Part shown: piece after piece, positions 1 through 6,419 of the stretch
How positions within the stretch are numbered: the stretch's first letter is position 1
How the letters are laid out: each line of letters opens with the position of its first letter
Assembly (NCBI GenBank): GCA_021844725.1
Contig: JAKBSX010000168.1
Span: forward strand, 1 to 6,629
Direction of reading: 5' to 3'
Length of the DNA: 6,629 nucleotides
Origin: Actinomycetes bacterium
GTDB taxonomy: Bacteria > Actinomycetota > Acidimicrobiia > Acidimicrobiales > Acidimicrobiaceae
Made by a program: the position numbers and the translations under genes
The notes under the pieces: generated by a model
The model's input: only the letters and a program-made list of their open reading frames with translations
The model's database searches: none
Told to the model about the DNA's origin: nothing

Positions 1-1379
1 ATCAAAGCGAGTATGCTCGCAAATACAAGTGAAACTATCCTTCTGTCGTCTTGGAGGAATATCGGTCTTACGGCTATCTCGTTCTTCATGTTTCTGATTC
101 TCAAATCAGCGATGTATCTCGAGCGGTATCCGTTTACGACCAGGTCTGCGCTCCACTTTTCCTTTGATAGAGTCGTCGCAATCATGTACTTGCAGTCGAG
201 CTTCTGCTGTTCAATTTCTTCATCTTTTTTCACCGAGTACGAGAATGAAACAAACTTCTTTTGGTTGTCACTTTCCTCTTTCAGATGAATATCTAACAGG
301 TGAGAGTGCCTCTTGTTTATTTCACTTTTTTCAAAAACAGATTGGATGCTTTTCTTAACAAACTCGGTGTTCTTTGAGTAGATCCCATTCGTTCGATCTA
401 CCCTTAGCTTGATTTTGCCTAGCTCGGAACCCATATTCTCAAGAGCTTCTCTTCTCCGCTTTCTGTCCGACTCCTGCTTTTTCTTGCTCAGGACAATTAA
501 TGCCCTAGCCTCGAGCTCCCTTTCTCCCGTGAGAGAACCTGACAATTTTCTCATACACAGCCAGATAATCACCTTCACTTGCACCCTCCAGGGAAATTGA
601 CTTGAACTAGCTGTCGGAGACAGATCTTACGAGCTCCTTTGTCTTCTCAGTCATCTTGACGGCTCCGATGAAGTCAATGTGATAGTCCTTTGCAAGAAGG
701 ATGGCAACCTCGGAGTCAATCGAGTTCCTGTCGCTCACCATGATCATCTTCTGAACGTTCAGTCGCTTCCTGATTTTCTCGAGGTTCTCAAGCGCCATTT
801 TTGGATCCACCATGTTCCTATCGTGAGGAGTGTGGAAGAGAAGCATTCCCTTCTTTGCATCTACGTCGAGTTCAATGTTGACTTGCTTCTTGTCTGGCTT
901 TTGATCGCGGGAGTAACCCCGCCGGAGTATGTCGGATTCTTCGTAGGCTCCCTCAAAATACAGGCGGGCTGAATCGAAGTGGATCAGTTCAGGTTTTATC
1001 CTGTACTACGACATTATCTTCAGAGCGACGTCGGCTTCTATGTTCTCAATCTCCGGGTAGATCGAATCAAGAGCTCTGCCGAGCCTGTCGTCGTTTACCT
1101 CGTCCGAGATATTCCGCACGTCTCCTTCAACCCGTACCTCCCTGCCCATCTCTCGGTGTGAACTAGAGGAGTTGGAGATGTCGGTCTGTTCATGACGAGG
1201 CCCTTGATTGCTTGTCCGTTTGTCAGATGATTGCCCTCCCTCTCCATCGGGGCGTACGAATCTATGATCTTCGCGATTCCTACTCCGTCGAGTACAGGTT
1301 TGAGTAGAGCGATGTTCCCGATATTTTTCGTCTTTGCGGATAGAATTTTTGCGCTGTTATTCTTCGACTTTGGTCTCAA
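1..1379 (-). pseudogene. Decayed IS1634-like transposase (DUF4277 + DDE domain), C-terminus off the left edge
   Basis: This is a DDE transposase that would have moved its own insertion sequence. The N-terminal piece (TTG start at 1377-1379) shows the DUF4277-type opening, with a LLKPVLDGVGIAKIIDSYAP stretch, then NGQAIKGLVMNR and a PTPL...W motif. The reading frame then shifts near 1105-1120. The middle frame carries NDDRLGRALD, the first catalytic Asp in HFDS (codon 973-975), GYSRDQKPDKKQ, and the second Asp in VSDRN (730-732). This frame is cut by TAG at 1006-1008 and TAG at 607-609, then shifts back near 505-525 into the original phase. From there it is open to position 3 and includes ALIVLSKKKQESDRK and YRSRYIADLRIRNMK..VRPIF. 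In that last motif Asp (codon 105-107) sits where the family usually has the catalytic Glu. The lesions show the copy is dead. Family assignment is by motif memory. The last few dozen residues and the left terminal repeat lie outside the window. Confidence 0.88.
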
Positions 1380-1648
1380 ATCTGTGTCGCAATTGACTGG
1401 GTGGAATTCCGTCCAAATGGCCTTTGCGATTCCACAGAGACCTCAAAAATTCTCTGGCAGCCTAAATGACCAAAATTGTTGGTCTCTTGATGCGAATTAC
1501 GGGTTTTTATCAGATGGGAACTTGACTTTTCGTGGCAACTATGACAACACAAAATACAAATGGGTAATCAAATATTTCACTTCGCAAGTCATCTTTAGCC
1601 CTCAGGATCCACTACAAATCTTTCGTGCGATAAATAAATTCTCCACAA
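1380..1648. other. Gap between dead transposase and surface-protein gene: probable insertion-sequence upstream end
   Basis: No convincing gene lies here. The stretch must contain the upstream end of the IS1634-like element, but the terminal inverted repeat cannot be placed because its partner is outside the window. On the minus strand the transposase frame stays open upstream of the TTG to a TGA at 1443-1445, but those residues (about 21) do not look like transposase, so the TTG at 1377-1379 is the working start. A plus-strand frame is open through the whole gap and ends at TAA 1660-1662. It could be the tail of a gene cut by the element, or chance. Just downstream of the surface-protein stop the sequence is AT-rich (about 1629-1640) but shows no clear terminator. 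Confidence 0.4.
1435..1487. repeat. Cluster of nested short inverted repeats
   Basis: Several short complementary arms are packed into about 50 bp. CAGAGA (1435-1440) pairs with TCTCTG (1451-1456). AGAGACC (1436-1442) pairs with GGTCTCT (1481-1487). GACCAA (1468-1473) pairs with TTGGTC (1479-1484) around a 5-nt loop. The pairings are mutually exclusive in part, so alternative hairpins are possible. The cluster lies about 60-110 bp upstream of the dead transposase's start, where promoter or end-binding sequences of an insertion sequence would be expected. That role is inference. Confidence 0.35.
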
Positions 1649-4600
1649 TCACGGAATGCTAAGAGTGACGGTCGTTATCTCAGCTGCTTTTATTTGGAAG
1701 TTTACCGTTGTATTGTGGCCATTGTAACTTGCTACGATCGTGTAGCTGCCGGTCGGGAGGGTGTAACCGGTGGAATAGCCTCCGGTCACATTCGTGGGCC
1801 TGTAAAGATATATGTTGTACGGACCACCAGTTATGGTGATGTTGGCATTTGCGGCCGGCGAACCGTTGTAATTGACCTGGACCGACAGCCCGCCATCAGG
1901 GGTAAGGAAAACGCTCGTGTCGCTACACGTTGTAACGTTCACAAGCTCGCTATCGTAGATCACTCCCGGTGAGGCGTAAGCTGTCACATTGTATGTTCCC
2001 GGCTTCAATATGTATCCTGTGTTGAATAGTCCAGTTGTCGTGTTAGCGCTGTAGATTTCTCTAGAGCCAAAATACACTGTCACGTTAGCAGTCATCGGCA
2101 GATTGCCGTCTCGGTTGAGTACCTCTCCGCTTATTCCCCCAAAGCCGTTTGTGCAGTTCATCACTGTGAGTCTAAAAGTCGTGGAGTTGGACACTGGTGG
2201 CAGATAGTAGCCCGGGACTTTCGTCTTGGCTGTTACTCGTATTGTATAGTTCCCAAGCCCCACGCCTGATGGAAGGTGTAACGTGAGAATGGAGTACAGT
2301 GATGCAGGATTCGGAGCAAACGTGGCTGAACTACCTGCGGGAAGCCCGGTGAGAGTCAAGTCAGCTGGTGGCAATTCAACGCCGGACGAGGGATTGCATA
2401 TGAAGCCGATGCTTGAGTCATAAACTGTTTGACAGCTGGAAAGGGCGAATGGTATCTGCAGTGAAGAGTTTGATTCAGTAGAATAGGACTTGCTGGGCGT
2501 GGTTATGTTGAGCCTGAACAGTTTGTATGAAGAGCTGAATACTGTTACTGGTATGGTGTAGTTTAGTGGTACTGTGCCAGTGTTTATGGCTATGAAGTTG
2601 ACATTGTAGTTTCCAGGAACTGACCCCGCGGTCCACTTGAACGTCGCAATTCCGGAACGATTGGTAATCGCTTGCGAGGTGATGGTTCCAGAAGTTGTCG
2701 ATGCGAGTATCGGGACACTTCCTGGTTGAGTCCCTCCCGGCCACAACAACTGGAAGTACAGGTTGACGCTCTGGTTTGCTCTAATGGCTTGCTCGAATCC
2801 AGCGGGCCCAAATCCGTAGAAATAGAAAAAGTAGCGGTCGTAGACGTCATCCACGACCGGTTTTCCGACCAAGCACACAGGGCTGTCTGACGGTTCAAGG
2901 TAGTAGCCTGGTTTGGTAGCGTTGACAAAGTAACAACCTGCTGGCAAAAGCGGCGTCACGTAATATCCAGTGTCGTTGCTGGTTACGGTAGCTATCGGCT
3001 CTCCTCCGAGCGTAGCGCTCAATGTTATCACGGCATTTCTTATGGGCAGACCGGTTATGTTCGAGCCGTAGGTGTGATAGAACTCCACCTTCCCCTCCAA
3101 GCTGGCCGGTGGTGGAGGAGGCGGAGGATTGCTGTACTCGAAGGCGTAGACCGCTCTAGCCTGCGTTGGACCCGCGAGCTCAAAAGTTGCGCTGGATGAG
3201 TTAAACTGCTGATAGTAATTATTTGCGCCGACCTCCGAGTAGACGTTCCAGGCCACGAATCCATACGTTCCGGTAGCATTGGTGAATTTGGCCGGAGCGA
3301 TCAGTGTCACCGGTTCGAAAAGCGCGCTATAATTGTCCGAAGCCGAAACGTTCGCGTTTATCTCCGGTATGTTTGCCGTCTCATCAACCAAGGAGTACAG
3401 CGCCACAGGGAAGTTTATGGCACTGGAACACTGGTTGTACTGACAGGGAAGCACATTTGAAACGTCGGTGGAGTATGTGACGACTCCGTCACGCATGAGT
3501 TGCTTCAGCGTCGTGGATTTTACATTTTGGAAATATTGCTGCAGAAACTCTGCATAGAATTTGCCCGTTACGAGGGAAACTGCGCCAGAATTAGAATCAT
3601 ATCCGGAGCTGATATTACCTTTAACACCTATGCACCTCAAGAAAAAGGCACTGCAGTCTGCATTCGACAGATTGAGGCTGGGTGTCATTATATTTCCTAA
3701 AACGCCAGCTTGTCCGAGATCGAACATTGGTACCGCACTGTAGACACCCCAGCAGATCGAAGGATTTCCAGGTGGAAAGCACAAATTCGATCCCTGAGGC
3801 AAGTTATTGCCGTAACCGCTGCCAGTGAAAGCGCCATCACAGCTTACTTCGTCGGAACTAATCGTGCATGACACCGAGCCACCGGTACATGTCACCGATT
3901 CGTCGATACCAATTGTGCACCCGGGAGGAACTCCCGAGGAGTTGCTGAGAGGCGTTAAACCCGAACTGGTGAGCGCTGGATCTCCAGTCGAAAACGAGAA
4001 TTCCATTGGAGCGTAATAGAACCAGTACACCAAATTCAAATAGTAACTATAGGGCGACGTAGAGTTGAAGTAAGGATCTGAGGGATTTAGCGGAAGGTTG
4101 CCGTATGTGGCATCAAGCACGGGATCTTTGGCAGTGTCGTTCGCAACGGTCAAGTTTTCATATATTTGCCCTGGAAGATACACGGGCGCGCGAACAAAGA
4201 ACGAGTCGAGCGCGGAACCCAGAGCACCGCTTGCGTATCCAGCTAGCACAAAGACAGTTTGGCCAGGATTCCACACGTTCTTGTAGGTAAGTGTGAGGCC
4301 GCCAATTTTGACTGCGTAATTATAAGTCGAGTTACCAGCCAACGGAATTGCGAGTTTCTGGTATGAGGCCAAGGACGAACCTCCTCCGCCTGCCACAAGC
4401 GCAACAAAAGAAGCGTTGTCAACCAGAGAGAAGTTTGCCGCGTCGGCGTACTCGAACCTGTAGTATTGTTTGGCCATCTGGACGAATTGGGGATTTTCTG
4501 TCAACGCGCTTGCGGGGGAGACGAGCGCAAACTCAGTCTTACCTGTATGGATGATCGAGTCTGGGAACGGCGTGGATGAGGTGGTCGTATGTTGTGAGCC

Positions 4601-4708
4601 GGTACGATTGAAGTAAGTAGTGCTAATTATCAGAGCGGAGGCGACCACTAGGATAAGTATGATGATAGAAATGATGTAAATCGACTTTCGAGAAATTGAC
4701 CATTTCAT
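1649..4708 (-). CDS. Large membrane-anchored, heavily glycosylatable surface protein with multiple beta-sandwich domains
   Basis: This is probably a cell-surface adhesin or S-layer-like component, held by one N-terminal membrane segment (about residues 10-29, after a basic start) with the bulk outside. I chose the ATG at 4706-4708 (1019 aa); an in-frame TTG lies directly before it. Residues about 50-520 form an unassigned extracellular region containing ten cysteines in close pairs. Seven prolines follow (528-534). Next come a carboxypeptidase-regulatory-like module (about 536-626; GYY..PLLPAGCYFVNATKPGY), a bacterial-Ig-like domain (about 643-725; SGIATFKWTAG..PGNYNVNF), an Ig-like domain with LTGLPAGSSATFAPNPAS (about 733-850), and two more carboxypeptidase-regulatory or PEGA-like modules (about 856-936 and 937-1019; KPGTYNVTAY and PTGSYTIVASY). 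There are 32 N-x-S/T sequons, all outside the membrane segment. No C-terminal anchor is present. No enzymatic motif was seen, and domain names are by resemblance only. The gene lies 115 bp downstream of the zinc-ribbon gene on the same strand. Confidence 0.85.
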   Translation of the reverse strand: MKWSISRKSIYIISIIILILVVASALIISTTYFNRTGSQHTTTSSTPFPDSIIHTGKTEFALVSPASALTENPQFVQMAKQYYRFEYADAANFSLVDNASFVALVAGGGGSSLASYQKLAIPLAGNSTYNYAVKIGGLTLTYKNVWNPGQTVFVLAGYASGALGSALDSFFVRAPVYLPGQIYENLTVANDTAKDPVLDATYGNLPLNPSDPYFNSTSPYSYYLNLVYWFYYAPMEFSFSTGDPALTSSGLTPLSNSSGVPPGCTIGIDESVTCTGGSVSCTISSDEVSCDGAFTGSGYGNNLPQGSNLCFPPGNPSICWGVYSAVPMFDLGQAGVLGNIMTPSLNLSNADCSAFFLRCIGVKGNISSGYDSNSGAVSLVTGKFYAEFLQQYFQNVKSTTLKQLMRDGVVTYSTDVSNVLPCQYNQCSSAINFPVALYSLVDETANIPEINANVSASDNYSALFEPVTLIAPAKFTNATGTYGFVAWNVYSEVGANNYYQQFNSSSATFELAGPTQARAVYAFEYSNPPPPPPPASLEGKVEFYHTYGSNITGLPIRNAVITLSATLGGEPIATVTSNDTGYYVTPLLPAGCYFVNATKPGYYLEPSDSPVCLVGKPVVDDVYDRYFFYFYGFGPAGFEQAIRANQSVNLYFQLLWPGGTQPGSVPILASTTSGTITSQAITNRSGIATFKWTAGSVPGNYNVNFIAINTGTVPLNYTIPVTVFSSSYKLFRLNITTPSKSYSTESNSSLQIPFALSSCQTVYDSSIGFICNPSSGVELPPADLTLTGLPAGSSATFAPNPASLYSILTLHLPSGVGLGNYTIRVTAKTKVPGYYLPPVSNSTTFRLTVMNCTNGFGGISGEVLNRDGNLPMTANVTVYFGSREIYSANTTTGLFNTGYILKPGTYNVTAYASPGVIYDSELVNVTTCSDTSVFLTPDGGLSVQVNYNGSPAANANITITGGPYNIYLYRPTNVTGGYSTGYTLPTGSYTIVASYNGHNTTVNFQIKAAEITTVTLSIP
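3107..3127 (-). other. Seven-proline hinge inside the surface protein
   Basis: Seven consecutive proline codons (CCT, CCG and CCA mixed) encode residues 528-534. They separate the unassigned N-terminal half from the chain of Ig-like and carboxypeptidase-regulatory-like modules. Mixed codons argue against a recent slippage expansion. A stiff polyproline spacer between a membrane-proximal part and a distal stalk is the likely role. Confidence 0.8.
3839..3919 (-). repeat. Imperfect internal duplication of a Cys-flanked mini-module in the surface protein
   Basis: Residues 264-290 (ATG numbering) contain two consecutive units, CTIGIDESVTC and CTISSDEVSC, separated by a Gly/Ser spacer. Both begin Cys-Thr-Ile, carry Asp-Glu in the middle and end in Cys. 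The DNA is only partly similar, so the duplication is old or the similarity is selected. Four cysteines at this spacing could form two small disulfide loops. Confidence 0.6.
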
Positions 4709-4823
4709 CAATTACACGCCCAGACCTAATTGGAAGAATTGACTCGTGCTCAACTGTTTCTATGATTTGATTATTGAAAGCAACTTGAGCTCATAGCCGT
4801 ATGAGGTTGTGCTCATGTTTCTG
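4709..4823 (-). promoter_or_regulatory. Spacer between zinc-ribbon gene and surface-protein gene
   Basis: This 115-bp spacer separates the stop of the zinc-ribbon gene from the ATG of the surface-protein gene. No Shine-Dalgarno motif precedes the ATG. The only AT-rich patch that could act as a TATA element is CAATAATCAAATC at about 4755-4767, which is a weak match. The gene therefore either has a weak promoter of its own or is read through from the strong promoter at 5780-5787. No terminator hairpin was seen. Confidence 0.3.
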
Positions 4824-5756
4824 TCAAAGACCGCTGGTGCTCATGACGCCGCCCGAGTTCGCGTCAACGATCAGGACGATGCTCTTTCCTTCGTGGTTGT
4901 ATCTTATGTACCAGATCGGCGCGTGGAGAAGCTCTCCATTGGTCACGTCTACTTCCGTCGCAATCTTCTCAATGGTGTGGTGCTTGTGCATGTCGTGCGC
5001 TTTCTGGTACTGCAACTCCTTGACGAGCGTCTTCGCATCAAACTTTGCCTGCTCTTCACCCACGTCTCCGTTGAGCACTTTCAACCCCTTCGGCAGTTTC
5101 GATACGTCGAAGAGCGCTCTATCAGCCAAAGCGAATTGATACCCCTTGGGCTGGTACTCGGCCTTTAATGCTTTGACTGCGACCACGGGAAAATCGTAAT
5201 TGTCGTCCACTTCTGCTGTCTTGTTGATGACCTGACCGCCGCCAATATTTATGGACTGACCGCCACCACCAAATTGGTTCCCTTGAGTCTCCCCCCACAT
5301 GAATGTGACTGTGGTTGAAGCAGAAGCAGGAATGAGCCAGTATGGGACCATGCTGAGCGTAGCCTCCTCGAGCTTTGATTTCTCCTGCATGTGCTTGTGG
5401 AACATTCCTCGATCCATGACTTCATGCACTTTCTGGAGTACTTGATCACGTTCTGCGAGCCTGATCTGGAGAATCGTGTGCTTCTGCACCGTGCTCCAGC
5501 CTTCACGCCCTAACGTGACACTGCCACCGCAGTACTCGCATGAAATTACTGCTTCGCCGAACTTGGGAGTTATTGGGGCGCCGCAGCCCGGACACTTCAG
5601 CTGGATGACTTCGCCTGATGCGATTGTAGTGTTTGGTTGTAAAGGCACTGGTTGTTTAGCCCCTGCCGCGGATGCAACTGGCTTCATCGGAGAGCCGCAC
5701 TTGGAACAGAAACCTGCGTCGTCTGGCATCTGAGCGCCGCACTTCATGCAGTACAT
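4824..5756 (-). CDS. Double zinc-ribbon protein of unknown function with a C-terminal PepSY-like tail
   Basis: The 310-residue protein starts at ATG 5754-5756. The N-terminus is a zinc ribbon (C3-x2-C6, C17-x2-C20, in the YCMKCG...FCSKCG form). A Pro/Ala linker leads to a second ribbon (C55-x2-C58, C73-x2-C76). A charged, probably helical stretch follows (about 88-132), then hydrophobic MVPYWLIPASAS (136-147), a Gly/Gln-rich loop (about 154-175) and a Lys/Glu-rich region. It closes with HAPIWYIRYNHEGKSIVLIV and DANSGGV (278-304), resembling the last strand pair of PepSY-like folds. There is no signal peptide or membrane segment, so it is probably cytosolic. The ribbons suggest binding to nucleic acid or another protein, but there is no catalytic motif and I do not recognise a named gene. 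It lies upstream of the surface-protein gene on the same strand and may share its transcript. Codons and frame are intact. Confidence 0.88.
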   Translation of the reverse strand: MYCMKCGAQMPDDAGFCSKCGSPMKPVASAAGAKQPVPLQPNTTIASGEVIQLKCPGCGAPITPKFGEAVISCEYCGGSVTLGREGWSTVQKHTILQIRLAERDQVLQKVHEVMDRGMFHKHMQEKSKLEEATLSMVPYWLIPASASTTVTFMWGETQGNQFGGGGQSINIGGGQVINKTAEVDDNYDFPVVAVKALKAEYQPKGYQFALADRALFDVSKLPKGLKVLNGDVGEEQAKFDAKTLVKELQYQKAHDMHKHHTIEKIATEVDVTNGELLHAPIWYIRYNHEGKSIVLIVDANSGGVMSTSGL

Positions 5757-5779
5757 GGTTGTGAAACATACGGTGGGGA

Positions 5780-5787
5780 TTTATAAA
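5780..5787 (-). promoter_or_regulatory. Archaeal TATA box for the zinc-ribbon gene (leaderless transcript)
   Basis: TTTATAAA lies 24-31 nt upstream of the ATG at 5756. Archaeal transcription begins about 25 nt past the centre of the TATA box, so the predicted start falls at or within a few bases of the ATG, meaning a leaderless mRNA. The absence of a Shine-Dalgarno motif before this ATG fits. The octamer is its own reverse complement, so orientation depends on an upstream BRE, which is not obvious on either side. Confidence 0.75.
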
Positions 5788-5846
5788 TTACACCGAAGTG
5801 TCGCGAATGTGAAAGAGAGATTTAGCTTCTGACAAAAGTAGAGTCA

Positions 5847-6015
5847 ATGGCAAACGAAAACTCTGTATCAAGGCTGTTTCAGAGCTGGCCGTACATCATT
5901 TCAAGTTTCGTGTCTTACCTGACTGCTCGATGGCGTGACCGTTTTGTCCTCAGTTGCGACTTTTATGATTACAGGAAGAAAGAGTAAGCGCCTTGCGACC
6001 CCGGAGCTGGCTTAA
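5847..6015 (+). pseudogene. Possible frameshifted small membrane protein
   Basis: ATG 5847 opens a short frame whose first 26 residues include LFQSWPYIISSFVSYLT, a membrane-like stretch. The frame then turns Arg-rich and stops at TAA 5985-5987. In the next frame, from about 5923 to TAA 6013-6015, the translation reads LLDGVTVLSSVATFMITG and then a basic tail RKSKRLATPELA, a typical hydrophobic segment plus cytoplasmic tail. Joining the two with one base removed near 5919-5923 gives a coherent protein of about 56 residues with one or two membrane segments. This looks like a small gene broken by a single indel, or a sequencing error. The family is not recognised. It is divergent from the zinc-ribbon gene. 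ATTTAG at 5819-5824 is a weak candidate TATA element for it. Confidence 0.35.
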
Positions 6016-6385
6016 CTTTGGTGGCTATTCATCGAGCCAGAGTAATTTTCAAAATGGTCTGCTCGTTCTGGCATTCTTCGTCCATCTTCCCCAGTCTGCG
6101 TCTGCACAGGTTACAAACGTGTATCCAGAAGCATCATTTGTCAGCAACTCACTGGGCTGGAGAGTGAACTATCAAATTATCATACAGGAAAATCAATGCT
6201 TCCCATCAAGCTGCCCGATACCATCTCCTTACTTCTACGTTGACTTTCCATCCAGCATAGCAACATACACGTTTACAGAATTAGTTGGTGGCACGTCGAT
6301 AACTGCAACTACCACAGGTGGGGTAACCAGTTACACGACTAATGGAGCAACAACCACACTCGCAGTGGCCCAGTTACTGTCCTAG
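5993..6385 (+). CDS. Secreted protein, N-terminal fragment, apparently cut off by an IS5-family insertion
   Basis: The frame from TTG 5993 encodes 130 residues. A hydrophobic core LLVLAFFVHLP (23-33) followed by SASA-QV gives a convincing signal peptide with cleavage after about residue 38. The mature part is Thr/Ser/aromatic-rich, has one close cysteine pair (C69, C74) and reads as a beta-rich extracellular domain. I do not recognise the family. The start is doubtful: no ATG lies in frame, the next stop upstream is at 5966-5968, and about 20 residues precede the hydrophobic core. The 25-bp repeat at 6055-6079 covers the core, so the upstream part may come from a different locus. The frame ends at TAG 6383-6385, where the IS5 element seems to begin, so the original protein was probably longer. 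It may be another surface protein like the large one nearby. Confidence 0.55.
   Translation: MRPRSWLNFGGYSSSQSNFQNGLLVLAFFVHLPQSASAQVTNVYPEASFVSNSLGWRVNYQIIIQENQCFPSSCPIPSPYFYVDFPSSIATYTFTELVGGTSITATTTGGVTSYTTNGATTTLAVAQLLS
6055..6079 (+). repeat. 25-bp perfect direct repeat, copy 1
   Basis: This copy is identical base for base to 6605-6629. It falls in the signal-peptide core of the secreted-protein fragment (residues Gly-Leu-Leu-Val-Leu-Ala-Phe-Phe). The base just before it differs between copies (A at 6054, T at 6604), so the match starts sharply on the left. Its right limit is unknown because the second copy ends at the window edge. Confidence 0.95.
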
Positions 6386-6419
6386 TGTCTGTGCGAAAGT
6401 CTTGCTTCATCGCAACGCT
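6382..6419 (-). mobile_element. Probable right end of the IS5-family element at a CTAG or TA target
   Basis: The secreted-protein frame ends at C-TAG (6382-6385). The next 34 bp lead to the transposase stop codon, a usual distance for an insertion-sequence terminus. IS5-family members commonly duplicate short targets such as YTAR, TNA or TA, and CTAG fits. The presumed terminal repeat begins about TGTCTGTGCGAAAGTC (6386-6401). The partner end lies outside the window, so the boundary is inferred rather than demonstrated. Confidence 0.45.

Noticed and set aside
607..1008. The two in-frame TAG codons as pyrrolysine or read-through codons
   Set aside because: The same transposase also carries two frameshifts and an atypical third catalytic residue, so simple decay explains the stops. 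Nothing in the window points to pyrrolysine use.
1231..1662. A 143-codon plus-strand frame as a complete gene
   Set aside because: Its first third is the exact antisense of the conserved N-terminal part of the transposase, and it lacks a start in the remaining part. Only the section after 1380 is kept, as a low-interest possibility.
2475..2928. Alternative minus- and plus-strand frames inside the surface-protein gene
   Set aside because: They lie within the long intact frame, have shadow-like Ser/Arg/Thr-rich translations and no upstream signals.
4622..4708. Archaellin/pilin-type (class III) signal peptide on the surface protein
   Set aside because: The residues before the hydrophobic segment (SRKSIY) lack the usual charged-residue-then-Gly/Ala cleavage site, and the protein is far larger than pilins.
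4809..5168. Plus-strand 119-codon frame opposite the zinc-ribbon gene
   Set aside because: It is fully antisense to a gene with clear zinc ribbons and a strong promoter, and shows no domain or start signal.
6392..6414. TGCGA...TCGCA hairpin after the IS5 transposase as a terminator
   Set aside because: The stem is only five pairs with a 13-base loop and no T-run. It more likely belongs to the terminal sequence of the element.
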